A DNA stretch of 64,000 bases from Candidatus Neomicrothrix sp. UBA2517. GTDB lineage: Bacteria; Actinomycetota; Acidimicrobiia; Acidimicrobiales; UBA8592. The notes under the pieces were generated by a model. That model did no database searches. It saw nothing but the letters and a program-made list of their open reading frames with translations, and had not been told where the DNA came from. The stretch is from assembly GCA_002341185.1 (NCBI GenBank), contig DDNP01000020.1, forward strand, positions 95,340 to 159,339, written 5' to 3'. This document shows, one piece after another, positions 17,174-25,528 of the stretch. Position numbers and translations under genes: made by a program. Every line of letters starts with the position of its first letter. Within the stretch, counting starts at the first letter, position 1.

Positions 17174-17920
17174 TTAGCGCCGACCTTCAATGAAAGCTTG
17201 ACGGGCTTTCTCGCCTTCTCCAGCGAGATTAAGCTCATAGGTGAAACCCTGTTCAAATCGGTAGCTATTTCGAATGTCAACCAGTTCTATGCCATTTGCT
17301 GATTCTTTTGCTGCTCGAATTGTCCTAGGCGGTTTGTCTGCGATCTCTTTAGCTAATTTCCTAGCAGTGCTTTCAAGCTGTTCAAGTGGCACGACCTTAT
17401 ATACGCTGCCATACCCTAGCAGTTCTTCTGCGGTTGCCGTTTCGCATGTATACAGCATTTGCCTTGCTCTCTGTTGCGGAACAAGTCGCGTTAGGTGCGT
17501 AAGTGCACCCAACGCACCATTATCAACTTCAGGGAGACCGAAATTAACACCATCGGCTGAAATGACCATGTCAGCTGCTCCTGCTAGACCTATACCACTA
17601 CCTAAACAAAAGTCATTTACTGCTGCAATGACTGGAACAGCACATTCATACACCGAAGCAAAAGCCTCGTAGCAGGACCTGTTTATCTTGAGTATCCCGT
17701 CGTTTTCTTGAAGATTCTCTATTTCTTTTATGTCTACGCCGGCGCAAAAGCCTTTCCCTCTAGCAGTTAATATAGCTACCTTAATGCTTTGGTCTTTCTG
17801 AACTGAGTTTAGGATCGTAGCGATTTCTTGAGTGTCGCTTATACCTAGAGCATTAACAGGAGGGTTATCCATTACAATTTCGAGAATTCCATCATCATCA
17901 ATAACGTGATCTATTGCCAT
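17174..17920 (-). CDS. Enoyl-CoA hydratase/isomerase family, EchA20-like ring-opening hydrolase
   Basis: A 248-residue crotonase-fold protein. The oxyanion-hole segments are GFCAGVDIKE and the SGIGLAGAAD helix. The stretches YECAVPVIAAVNDFC, FGLPEVDNGALGALTHLTR, and YRFEQGFTYELNLAGEGE closely resemble what I recall of mycobacterial EchA20 (Rv3550), the crotonase-fold hydrolase of the steroid C/D-ring (HIP) pathway. It is followed upstream on the same strand by an SCP-x thiolase (1 base between) and an OB-fold protein, forming a small operon. The specific EchA20 role is inferred from memory of that protein and should be confirmed by alignment; the crotonase call itself is firm. Confidence 0.78.
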   Translation of the reverse strand: MAIDHVIDDDGILEIVMDNPPVNALGISDTQEIATILNSVQKDQSIKVAILTARGKGFCAGVDIKEIENLQENDGILKINRSCYEAFASVYECAVPVIAAVNDFCLGSGIGLAGAADMVISADGVNFGLPEVDNGALGALTHLTRLVPQQRARQMLYTCETATAEELLGYGSVYKVVPLEQLESTARKLAKEIADKPPRTIRAAKESANGIELVDIRNSYRFEQGFTYELNLAGEGEKARQAFIEGRR

Positions 17921-17921
17921 T

Positions 17922-19118
17922 TCATATCCTTGCTATAACTGAGCTTCCATGTCCGAACATTCCATAATTAATTGACATACCAACCTTCGCATTTTCTACT
18001 TGTCGACCAGTTGCCTCTCCCCTTAATTGCCATGTTAGTTCACAAACTTGAGCAATAGCTTGGGCTGGTATAGCCTCACCAAACGCACCGAGCCCTCCCG
18101 AAGGATTAACAGGCACCTTTCCACCGATTCGCGTGTCGCCGTTATGCAATAGCTCTCTAGCCTTCCCTTTTTCACATAGGCCAATATGTTCGTACCAATC
18201 TAACTCGTAAGCTGAACTCAAGTCATAAACTTCTGCAAAGTCTAAATCTGACGGTTTTATACCTGCCTCTTTGTAGGCATGCTGAGCTATCTGGTTCTTA
18301 AAAGTATGGTCTTTGTCGCCTGATGACACCCACGAGTCCGAAGCAAAATAGGGCATATCAATGATCGCATTCGGGTATACAGGGCTAACGGTAGATATTC
18401 CTGCTATTTTCACTAGGTCCTTGAAACCTTTTTTTCGCGCATATTCGAGGCTTGATACAACGAGCGCTGCTCCACCGTCGCTGGTGGAACATATTTCTAA
18501 TAATCGGAGTGGATCTGCAACTACTGGTGATGCATTAACATCGTCGATTGTAAATTCCTTTGCGTATCTTGCATTCGGGTTATTTACTCCATGCTGTGAG
18601 TTTTTAACCTTAACGGCAGCGAAATCATCTTGCCTATCCCCATACAACGCCATTCTTCTTCGAGCAAACATGCCAAAATAGGCTGGATTTGATAGACCCA
18701 TTAACCGGAATCTAAGCCAGTCCACATCATTGGGGCGTTCACCGGGGACTGGAGCAAACATCCCTTTCTCTACTTGATCAGCACCAATCACAAGAGCTAC
18801 ATCGCAAATTCCTGAGAGGATTTGCGAACGAGCGATGGACAACGCAGTAGCGCCCGAAGCACATGCGGCATAGCTTGATGCTATTTGGCATCCTTGAAAC
18901 CCAAGAGCGTTAGCGAATGTAGAAGCGGAAACCCAACCAGGATATCCATTTCGAACTGTATTAGCCCCAGATAAGAATTGAATCTCATCCCATCCAATCC
19001 CACTATCATCTAGTGCGCTATTTGCCGCTTCAACTCCAATGTCGACAAACGTTTTGCCTGGGAATTTCCCCCATTTGTGCATACCGACACCCAACACTGC
19101 TATCTCAGCTACTGACAT
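17922..19118 (-). CDS. SCP-x/Ltp-type thiolase (lipid-transfer thiolase family)
   Basis: A 398-residue thiolase-fold protein of the sterol carrier X/lipid-transfer group. It begins AEIAVLGVGMHKWGKFPGKT and has SYAACASGATAL carrying the nucleophile-position Cys, ADQVEKGMF, the GGL/GAFGEAIPAQAIAQVCEL segment and a C-terminal SINYGMFGHGSS. These features fit Ltp2/Ltp3/Ltp4-like thiolases, which in actinobacteria pair with OB-fold (DUF35) proteins in aldol or thiolytic cleavage of steroid side chains and similar acids. The OB-fold gene ends 9 bases upstream and the EchA20-like gene follows 1 base downstream, so they are likely co-transcribed and functionally paired. Confidence 0.85.
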   Translation of the reverse strand: MSVAEIAVLGVGMHKWGKFPGKTFVDIGVEAANSALDDSGIGWDEIQFLSGANTVRNGYPGWVSASTFANALGFQGCQIASSYAACASGATALSIARSQILSGICDVALVIGADQVEKGMFAPVPGERPNDVDWLRFRLMGLSNPAYFGMFARRRMALYGDRQDDFAAVKVKNSQHGVNNPNARYAKEFTIDDVNASPVVADPLRLLEICSTSDGGAALVVSSLEYARKKGFKDLVKIAGISTVSPVYPNAIIDMPYFASDSWVSSGDKDHTFKNQIAQHAYKEAGIKPSDLDFAEVYDLSSAYELDWYEHIGLCEKGKARELLHNGDTRIGGKVPVNPSGGLGAFGEAIPAQAIAQVCELTWQLRGEATGRQVENAKVGMSINYGMFGHGSSVIARI

Positions 19119-19127
19119 GTTTTTCCT

Positions 19128-19556
19128 TCATACCAAATCCCATTTCCAAACAATGTGTTCTGTCTCGTTATCCTCGTACAAAACATCTAACGCGAGTTTT
19201 GCCTTTGTTCCAACATCAATATCATCGATATCTATACCAGGCATCATTTGTCCGCATACGACGATTTGTTCTTTCTCCAGCTCCACTGCGCAAATTATAA
19301 ATGGTTCAAAAGGTTCGGTGATTTGATAAGGAAGCGCCGGAGGGTAGCTTGCTGTTGTGAAACTCCAAATAGTTCCCTCTGTCGATAGCAGCACCTCTTC
19401 ACGGTCTGTACTTCCTTCGGCAAGAGGGTCGGAACCACTCAATTCCTTAGGGAAGTAATAAGTGCCTGTGGCTTTGCTACGGCCGCCGATTAGTTGTGGG
19501 TTATCAAAGTCCATTCTGAACATTCCTTCAACAGCTGGTACGCGATTCTTTGACAT
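19128..19556 (-). CDS. OB-fold (DUF35) thiolase partner protein lacking the zinc-ribbon cysteines
   Basis: A 142-residue DUF35/ChsH2-C-like OB-fold protein, the usual partner of Ltp thiolases. The C-terminal OB fold is recognisable (GTIWSFTTA, the proline-rich PPALPYQI, FIICAVELEKEQIVVCGQM, GTKAKLALDVLYEDNE). The N-terminal segment matches the family layout (LIGGRSKATGTYYFPKE) but the positions where CxxC normally sits read S and T, and the second CxxC is also absent (GSDPLAEGS). The zinc ribbon has therefore been lost while the fold may persist. It is the first gene of the operon with the thiolase and the EchA20-like gene. Confidence 0.8.
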   Translation of the reverse strand: MSKNRVPAVEGMFRMDFDNPQLIGGRSKATGTYYFPKELSGSDPLAEGSTDREEVLLSTEGTIWSFTTASYPPALPYQITEPFEPFIICAVELEKEQIVVCGQMMPGIDIDDIDVGTKAKLALDVLYEDNETEHIVWKWDLV

Positions 19557-19618
19557 AGTTGTAGTGTAGATGATCTAATCTATAGTTTGCAGAAACATCA
19601 CCTGGGAGTGAGTCATTT

Positions 19619-20425
19619 TTGACCGATGTACCTTTATTAGTAACTGATTTAGATGGGACACTATGGTTTGATGGTGAAGCATGCCATCCGCGATCTCTAG
19701 AAGCATTTACAGAAATCCAAAGTGAAGGAATCCCCATTTTGATAGCAACAGGGAGACGATATCGTATTGTGGCTTCTACTTTTGCGCGACTTCACTGGAA
19801 AGTTCCTTGCCTCCTTCTAAATGGTTCTTTATGTTACGATTTTAAGAAAAACGAACGTCTGTTTTCAGTTTCATTTACTGAGGAAGAGAACTTGACAATA
19901 CTTAATATTTTTGAATCACATGGACTGTCACCAACTATTTATGCTGATGACAGTTTTGTTTACGCAAATAATCCAACCACTAGTAGAGGGCATTTGGAAG
20001 CAATAGGTTCGGACATTGTAAAAACTGATGATTTAAATGTTTATTCATTGGGTCGAGAAGTTCTTAATTTCTGCATTTTAGGAATTCCGATAGCAGACCT
20101 CATAAACGTCGCTAAAGACCTGAATGAAAGTGGTTTGGCTAACCCATCATTGTATGAAGACCATTTATTTGATGGGCATTCATTAACTGTACAACCGTTT
20201 AACATTTCAAAATGGTCCGGTATTCTCCAATGGTGTGAACACAACGAATTTACTCCATCGCGTGTTATTGCTGTGGGAGATGCTGGGAACGATATTGAGA
20301 TGCTAACGCATGCAGATATTTCAGTTGTAGTTGCTGGAGCAGAGCAACGACTCCTTGACCTTGCAGACCATGTCATCCCATCCCCGTCTACTGGAGGATG
20401 GGCAGATGTAATTAATCTTTTATAA
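19619..20425 (+). CDS. HAD-superfamily hydrolase, Cof/YidA-type phosphatase
   Basis: A 268-residue haloacid-dehalogenase phosphatase of the Cof (IIB) group. Motif I is VTDLDGTLW (nucleophile Asp near residue 9), motif II ILIATGRR, and motif IV GDAGNDIEML with the acidic metal ligands; a cap domain fills about 85-190. These proteins dephosphorylate sugar phosphates or cofactor intermediates such as FMN. The start is TTG at 19619 with GGGAG about ten bases upstream. It is divergent from the OB-fold/thiolase operon and precedes the unknown gene at 20517. The substrate is not evident. Confidence 0.82.
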   Translation: MTDVPLLVTDLDGTLWFDGEACHPRSLEAFTEIQSEGIPILIATGRRYRIVASTFARLHWKVPCLLLNGSLCYDFKKNERLFSVSFTEEENLTILNIFESHGLSPTIYADDSFVYANNPTTSRGHLEAIGSDIVKTDDLNVYSLGREVLNFCILGIPIADLINVAKDLNESGLANPSLYEDHLFDGHSLTVQPFNISKWSGILQWCEHNEFTPSRVIAVGDAGNDIEMLTHADISVVVAGAEQRLLDLADHVIPSPSTGGWADVINLL

Positions 20426-20516
20426 TATGATCTATTATTTTGTCTATTGACGGTCTCTTGATTTTAGGTCAGCGTTATCTCAGAATATGCTAGCAACACA
20501 CATTAAAAGGAGCAGA

Positions 20517-21620
20517 ATGTCTTTATCATCCTGGGACGACTATCCAGTTCATCAAACCGCTGAGTATATTCGACACCCAGCGACTAGTGATCGGAATTTT
20601 TATGATCGTTATTATTTCAATCTTCATGGATCTTCAGATCAAGTAATGACAATTTTTGGCTTAGGTCAATACCCAAACCTTGGAGTGACTGATGCCTTTA
20701 TTGCCGTCGGAACCAAAGAGAAACATAGAGTAATACGCGCCTCTATGCCTCTTGAAGATAGGTCAGTGCTTCAAGTTGGGCCTATATCAATAGAAATTTT
20801 AGACCCTCTTCGATCTCTACGTGTCAAATGTTCGGAAAATGAGTGGGGTGTTGAAATGGATGTCATTTGGACCGCATCCCATGAGCCGTTAGAGGAGCCC
20901 AGACAGTACCTTCGGAGAGAAGGGAAGGTTGTCTTTGACACGATGCGGTTCGCTCAAATGGGCCGCTGGAATGGATTTTTAAGCACGCCTGATGCTTCTT
21001 GGGATATCTCATCTGATAGCTGGGGAGGAAGCAGAGATAGATCATGGGGAGTCAGGCCTGTAGGTGAAAAGGAATCTGACGGGATACGCCAAGGCGTTTC
21101 TGTAATGGAGGGATTGTGGAATTATTACCCTGTTGATTTTGATGATCACGCAATCATTTACATGCTTCAGGAAACTAATGAAGGAGTCCGTGAGCTAGAA
21201 GAAGCGATGAGAGTTTGGCATGACCCTGATAGACCGAATGAATGGCTGGGAAAACCAGAATATGAACATGATTGTGTTCCCGGGACAAGGATGCTAAGTG
21301 GTTCGACTATTCATTTCCCTGAAGCGGGAATAAGTATGAAGTGCACTCCCCTACTCGCTAATTATGTTGCAATGGGAACCGGTTATGGAATTGAGGATGA
21401 TTGGCGTCATGGAATGTACCAAGGTCCGAACCTCGTAGCACAGGGACTTGTCAATGATGTTTCAGATATCGCAGGAATTGGACAGTATGGAATCGTAGAT
21501 CATGTCGGTCGTTTTGAGTATGACGGCAATGTTGGGTTCGGCTTATACGAGCATGGCTTCTGGGGCCGTTTTGAAAAATATGGTTTAGATGACAGGGGCG
21601 CAACATTTCCGATAGATTAA
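20517..21620 (+). CDS. Conserved protein, possibly AttH/CrtC-like lipocalin-fold (tentative)
   Basis: A 367-residue soluble protein, rich in Trp, Tyr, Asp and Gly, without signal peptide or membrane segments. Patterned segments such as YDRYYFNLHG, FGLGQYPNLGVTDAF, EPRQYLRREGKV, QMGRWNGFLSTP, SWGVRPVGE, and HVGRFEYDGNVGFGLYEHG suggest a two-part beta-barrel like the AttH/hydroxyneurosporene-synthase-like lipocalins common in actinobacterial lipid clusters. I cannot name a function. The start at 20517 is chosen because AAAAGGAG lies just before it; a longer in-frame version from 20487 lacks a binding site. The gene ends 62 bases before the glycine riboswitch. Confidence 0.6.
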   Translation: MSLSSWDDYPVHQTAEYIRHPATSDRNFYDRYYFNLHGSSDQVMTIFGLGQYPNLGVTDAFIAVGTKEKHRVIRASMPLEDRSVLQVGPISIEILDPLRSLRVKCSENEWGVEMDVIWTASHEPLEEPRQYLRREGKVVFDTMRFAQMGRWNGFLSTPDASWDISSDSWGGSRDRSWGVRPVGEKESDGIRQGVSVMEGLWNYYPVDFDDHAIIYMLQETNEGVRELEEAMRVWHDPDRPNEWLGKPEYEHDCVPGTRMLSGSTIHFPEAGISMKCTPLLANYVAMGTGYGIEDDWRHGMYQGPNLVAQGLVNDVSDIAGIGQYGIVDHVGRFEYDGNVGFGLYEHGFWGRFEKYGLDDRGATFPID

Positions 21621-21682
21621 GACCATTTAAGAAGCATAAGGCTGGGATTTGAGGTAAGATTTCAATGGCTGCAATGTTCATT

Positions 21683-21841
21683 GCGGGAGAGATCAACTTT
21701 GTTGGCGCCGAAGGAGCAAGGGTCCCCCCGAAACTCTCAGGCAAAAGAACCGCTATGATTAGCCATCTGGAAAGAATGTTAAATCATTCACCGAAGGGGA
21801 AAGACAAAAGTCGAAGCTCTCAGGTACCAAGACAGAGGGGG
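21683..21841 (+). ncRNA. Tandem glycine riboswitch
   Basis: Two adjacent glycine aptamers can be read. Aptamer 1 spans about 21683-21753: GCGGGAGAG, then GGCGCCGAAGGAGCAAG, CCCCGAAACTCTCAGGCAAA and closing ACCGC. Aptamer 2 spans about 21766-21841: TCTGGAAAGAAT, CACCGAAGGGGAAAG, GAAGCTCTCAGGTACC and AGACAGAGGGG. These are the textbook gly-box elements, in tandem and close together as in the cooperative type. The gene that follows, 24 bases on, is glycine dehydrogenase, a canonical target. It is expected to turn gcvP on when glycine is abundant. Confidence 0.95.
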
Positions 21842-21864
21842 ACGTTGTCTAGATAAGGTACTTA

Positions 21865-24696
21865 ATGAATATCGATAGCCATTTCCCCCAACGTCATATC
21901 GGCCCTGATAAACGAGATTTATCGGTCATGCTTGATGCACTTAAGCTAGAAAGCTTAGATTCTCTTATCGACTTAGCAGTACCAAGCAATATCCGACAGG
22001 CATCAGAGCCACTTGTCTTGCCTGAAGCATTGAGCGAATCTGAAGCTTTAAGTAAGCTAAAAGAAACAGCCAGCAAAAATCAAGTGCTTACTTCTCTTAT
22101 CGGTCTTGGCTACTACAACAATTTTACTCCTACTGTAATTCAGAGAAATATTCTTGAGAATCCAGCTTGGTACACTGCTTATACTCCCTATCAGCCAGAA
22201 ATCTCGCAGGGCCGCCTCGAAGCGCTTATTAACTATCAAACACTAGTCAGCGAACTTACAGGGTGCGAGCTATCTAATGCTTCACTTCTCGATGAACCTA
22301 CTGCAGTTGCTGAATCAATGGCTCTGCTTCATCGAGTGCAGAAGTCAACAAGAAATACTTTTCTGCTAGATCAAGATTCATTACCGCAAACAAAATCAGT
22401 AGTCATGACAAGAGCAGAAGCAATGGGAATTGACGTTGTAGTCGGAGACCCAGATCATCCTCCAGAAGATTGTTTCGCAGTGCTTTATCAGTACCCTGGC
22501 GCTTCTGGGGAAATACGTAATTTATCTACGAGTATCAAAAACCATCAAGAAAAAAACATTTTAATCGTAGTCGCTGCCGACCTTCTTGCACTCACGTTAC
22601 TGACTCCCCCTGGAGAATTGGGAGCTGATGTGGTGGTTGGCAGCTCACAACGCTTTGGTGTACCAATGGGTTTTGGCGGCCCACATGCCGGTTATATCGC
22701 AGTAAAAGCTGATTACAAGAGGTCATTACCTGGGAGACTTGTCGGTGCGTCCATTGATGCCCATGGTGATAAAGCTTTTCGACTTGCTCTACAAACTCGG
22801 GAACAGCACATCAGAAGAGAAAAGGCAACTAGTAATATATGTACTGCTCAGGTTCTATTGGCAATCATTGCTGGAATGTACGGGGTTTATCATGGGCCTG
22901 AAGGTTTAACGAAAATCGCTCAGCGTACTCACTCACTAATGAACGATTTTGTAGCATCTGTATCCAAAGCAGGTTACAAGGTGATGACTAAAAATTGGTT
23001 TGATACAGTAACTATTCAAACATTAGGCAAAGCGAGACTTTACGTTGAGAAAGCTCTCAATTCTGGTTTTAATCTGCGTTTAATTGACTCAGACCATATC
23101 GGGGTTTCATTTGATGAAACAACTGATCGTAAAGTTGTTTCATCAGTGTTAAGCGTGTTCACTGACGATGAAGCTCTTGAAAATGTGGGTACAACTTTAC
23201 CCGAAGATATTTTAAGGAAATCTGATTTCTGCCAGCAACCTGTTTTTTCTTTATATCGTAGCGAGACTGAAATGCTTAGATATATAAGAAAGCTCTCTGA
23301 TAAGGATTTAGCTCTTGACCGAACGATGATCCCTTTAGGCTCATGCACAATGAAACTGAATGCCAGTTCTGAAATGATTCCGATCTCATGGAGTGAATTC
23401 GCTAACTTGCATCCTTTTGTTCCTGCTGCACAACGCCGTGGGTATGATCAGTTAATTTCCGAGTTAGAAGATTGGCTGATTAAGATAACTGGCTACTTTG
23501 CTGTTAGCCTTCAACCTAATGCTGGTTCGCAAGGAGAATTTGCTGGTTTGCTTGCTATCAGGGCATACCATTTAGCAAATGGGCATAGCGATAGGAATAT
23601 TTGCTTAATTCCAGCATCAGCTCACGGGACTAATGCTGCTAGCGCAGTTATGGCAGGCATGAAAGTCGTTGTTGTTGAATGCGATGACAATGGGAATGTC
23701 GATTTGGTCGATTTAGCAAACAAGGCAGAAGAGAACTCTCAAACTTTAAGTGCAATAATGATTACTTATCCGTCAACTCATGGAGTCTACGAGGAAGCTG
23801 TGTCAGATATATGCGAAATTATTCACAGCCACGGCGGGCAAGTCTATCTTGACGGCGCAAATTTGAATGCGCTTGTAGGAATTGCACAACCAGGAAAATT
23901 CGGTGCTGATGTTTCGCATTTAAATCTTCACAAGACCTTTTGTATCCCCCACGGAGGTGGTGGCCCAGGAGTTGGACCGGTAGCAGTCGCTCAACACCTC
24001 GCTGACTTTTTACCGTCACATCCACTCGCTCCGGAACTTAGCAATAATAACCTAGTCGGAAGCGTGAGCGGAGCTCCATGGGGCTCAGCGAGCATACTTC
24101 CCATAAGTTGGGCATACATTGCAATGATGGGGTCTGACGGGTTGACCCACGCAACCAGAACTGCGATTTTAAATGCTAATTACATAGCTAAGCGCTTGTC
24201 TGACCACTATGACATACTCTTTACAGGCAAGAATGGTTTTATAGCTCACGAATGTATTATCGATATACGTCCTATCAACGCTAATTGTGGAGTTTCAGCA
24301 GACGACATTGCAAAGCGGCTAATGGATTATGGTTTCCATGCCCCCACTATGTCATTCCCTGTCCCTGGGACCCTAATGATAGAACCTACTGAATCAGAAT
24401 CCTTGCGTGAAATAGATAAATTCTGTGATGCAATGATTTCTATTAAAAATGAAATTAATCAAATATCCAGCGGAATATACCCATACGAGAATTCATTGCT
24501 TCACAATGCTCCTCACACTGCTGAGCATGCTACCGCATCGGAATGGAACCATCCTTATACGCGCGAAGAGGCAGTCTACCCAGTAAAGGGAATTAAGGAA
24601 TATAAGTACTGGCCCCCTGTTGGCCGAATTGATGGAGCTTATGGCGACAAGAATCTTGTTTGTAGCTGCCCAAATATTGATGAATTCCGTGAGTAA
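21865..24696 (+). CDS. gcvP: Glycine dehydrogenase (decarboxylating), P protein
   Basis: A 943-residue single-chain P protein of the glycine cleavage system. It decarboxylates glycine with pyridoxal phosphate and passes the methylamine group to lipoyl-GcvH. The N-terminal half shows FPQRHIGP and GLGYYNNFTP, and the C-terminal half has MIPLGSCTMKLN, AHGTNAASA, YLDGANLNA, and the PLP-binding Lys in LNLHKTF (about residue 690), followed by HGGGGPG. The length is typical for the fused form. It lies immediately downstream of a tandem glycine riboswitch, apart from gcvT and gcvH, which are 5-12 kb away on the other strand. Confidence 0.96.
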   Translation: MNIDSHFPQRHIGPDKRDLSVMLDALKLESLDSLIDLAVPSNIRQASEPLVLPEALSESEALSKLKETASKNQVLTSLIGLGYYNNFTPTVIQRNILENPAWYTAYTPYQPEISQGRLEALINYQTLVSELTGCELSNASLLDEPTAVAESMALLHRVQKSTRNTFLLDQDSLPQTKSVVMTRAEAMGIDVVVGDPDHPPEDCFAVLYQYPGASGEIRNLSTSIKNHQEKNILIVVAADLLALTLLTPPGELGADVVVGSSQRFGVPMGFGGPHAGYIAVKADYKRSLPGRLVGASIDAHGDKAFRLALQTREQHIRREKATSNICTAQVLLAIIAGMYGVYHGPEGLTKIAQRTHSLMNDFVASVSKAGYKVMTKNWFDTVTIQTLGKARLYVEKALNSGFNLRLIDSDHIGVSFDETTDRKVVSSVLSVFTDDEALENVGTTLPEDILRKSDFCQQPVFSLYRSETEMLRYIRKLSDKDLALDRTMIPLGSCTMKLNASSEMIPISWSEFANLHPFVPAAQRRGYDQLISELEDWLIKITGYFAVSLQPNAGSQGEFAGLLAIRAYHLANGHSDRNICLIPASAHGTNAASAVMAGMKVVVVECDDNGNVDLVDLANKAEENSQTLSAIMITYPSTHGVYEEAVSDICEIIHSHGGQVYLDGANLNALVGIAQPGKFGADVSHLNLHKTFCIPHGGGGPGVGPVAVAQHLADFLPSHPLAPELSNNNLVGSVSGAPWGSASILPISWAYIAMMGSDGLTHATRTAILNANYIAKRLSDHYDILFTGKNGFIAHECIIDIRPINANCGVSADDIAKRLMDYGFHAPTMSFPVPGTLMIEPTESESLREIDKFCDAMISIKNEINQISSGIYPYENSLLHNAPHTAEHATASEWNHPYTREEAVYPVKGIKEYKYWPPVGRIDGAYGDKNLVCSCPNIDEFRE

Positions 24697-24727
24697 CTTA
24701 TAATTCATTAACTGGAAAGGTTAAAAG

Positions 24728-25528
24728 ATGGCTGATGCACTAATAGAACTTGAAGATCACGTGATGACTATCACGTTAAACAGGCCTAAGAGAATGAATG
24801 CTATCTCAGGAGCAATGATAGTCAGAATGTACGATGCATTCGTTGAAGCATCAGAAAACGTAGATATCCGATGCATCATAGTAACCGGCGCTGAGGGCAA
24901 CTTTACATCTGGCGCTGACCTAAGAGCAATGTCAGGTGATGCAGACGATGCGGACACTGGCGTTGACATGAAAGCAAGGTCTAAAGAAGATCCGGGAATC
25001 CACTGGAAAGGGCTTTTGCGGTCTTATAGACCCACTAAACCTATTATTGCTGCTGTTGAAGGAGTAGCGATTGCGGGAGGTACCGAAATTCTTCAAGCAA
25101 TGGATATCCGAATTGCCGGCGAAAGCGCAAAATTTGGAATTTCGGAAGCTAAATGGAGCCTTTATCCCATGGGAGGATCTGCCGTTAGACTTCCCCGGCA
25201 AATTCCTTATACCGTAGCCGCTGAGTTGCTACTGACAGGTAAACATATTACTGCTCAAGAGGCCAAAGATATCGGCCTGATTGGTCATGTTGTTCCTGAT
25301 GGAACAGCTCTAGAAAAGGCACAAGAGATAGCAGGAATTATTGCTCAAAATGGGCCTCTTGCTATTGAAGCTATTGTCAAAACACTTCACGAAACTAGTG
25401 GAATGACAGAAGAAGAAGCCCTCAATTATGAATATCAATACGGATGGTCTGTCTTTAGTAGCGACGACGCTAAAGAGGGACCTAAAGCATTTTCAGAAAA
25501 GCGAACACCAAATTTCAAAAGAAAATAA
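24728..25528 (+). CDS. Enoyl-CoA hydratase, EchA19-like (steroid side chain)
   Basis: A 266-residue crotonase. It has FTSGADLRAM (oxyanion loop), the long middle stretch with PIIAAVEGVAIAGGTEI, SAKFGISEAKWSLYPMGGS, VRLPRQIPYTVAAELLLTG, GLIGHVVPDG and C-terminal DDAKEGPKAFSEKR. These runs match closely what I recall of mycobacterial EchA19 (Rv3516), which hydrates steroid enoyl-CoA side-chain intermediates. The Glu in KFGISEAKW is at the catalytic position. It is on the plus strand 31 bases after gcvP and ends 1 base from the convergent dehydrogenase. The ortholog call comes from memory and needs alignment; the crotonase call is firm. Confidence 0.85.
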   Translation: MADALIELEDHVMTITLNRPKRMNAISGAMIVRMYDAFVEASENVDIRCIIVTGAEGNFTSGADLRAMSGDADDADTGVDMKARSKEDPGIHWKGLLRSYRPTKPIIAAVEGVAIAGGTEILQAMDIRIAGESAKFGISEAKWSLYPMGGSAVRLPRQIPYTVAAELLLTGKHITAQEAKDIGLIGHVVPDGTALEKAQEIAGIIAQNGPLAIEAIVKTLHETSGMTEEEALNYEYQYGWSVFSSDDAKEGPKAFSEKRTPNFKRK

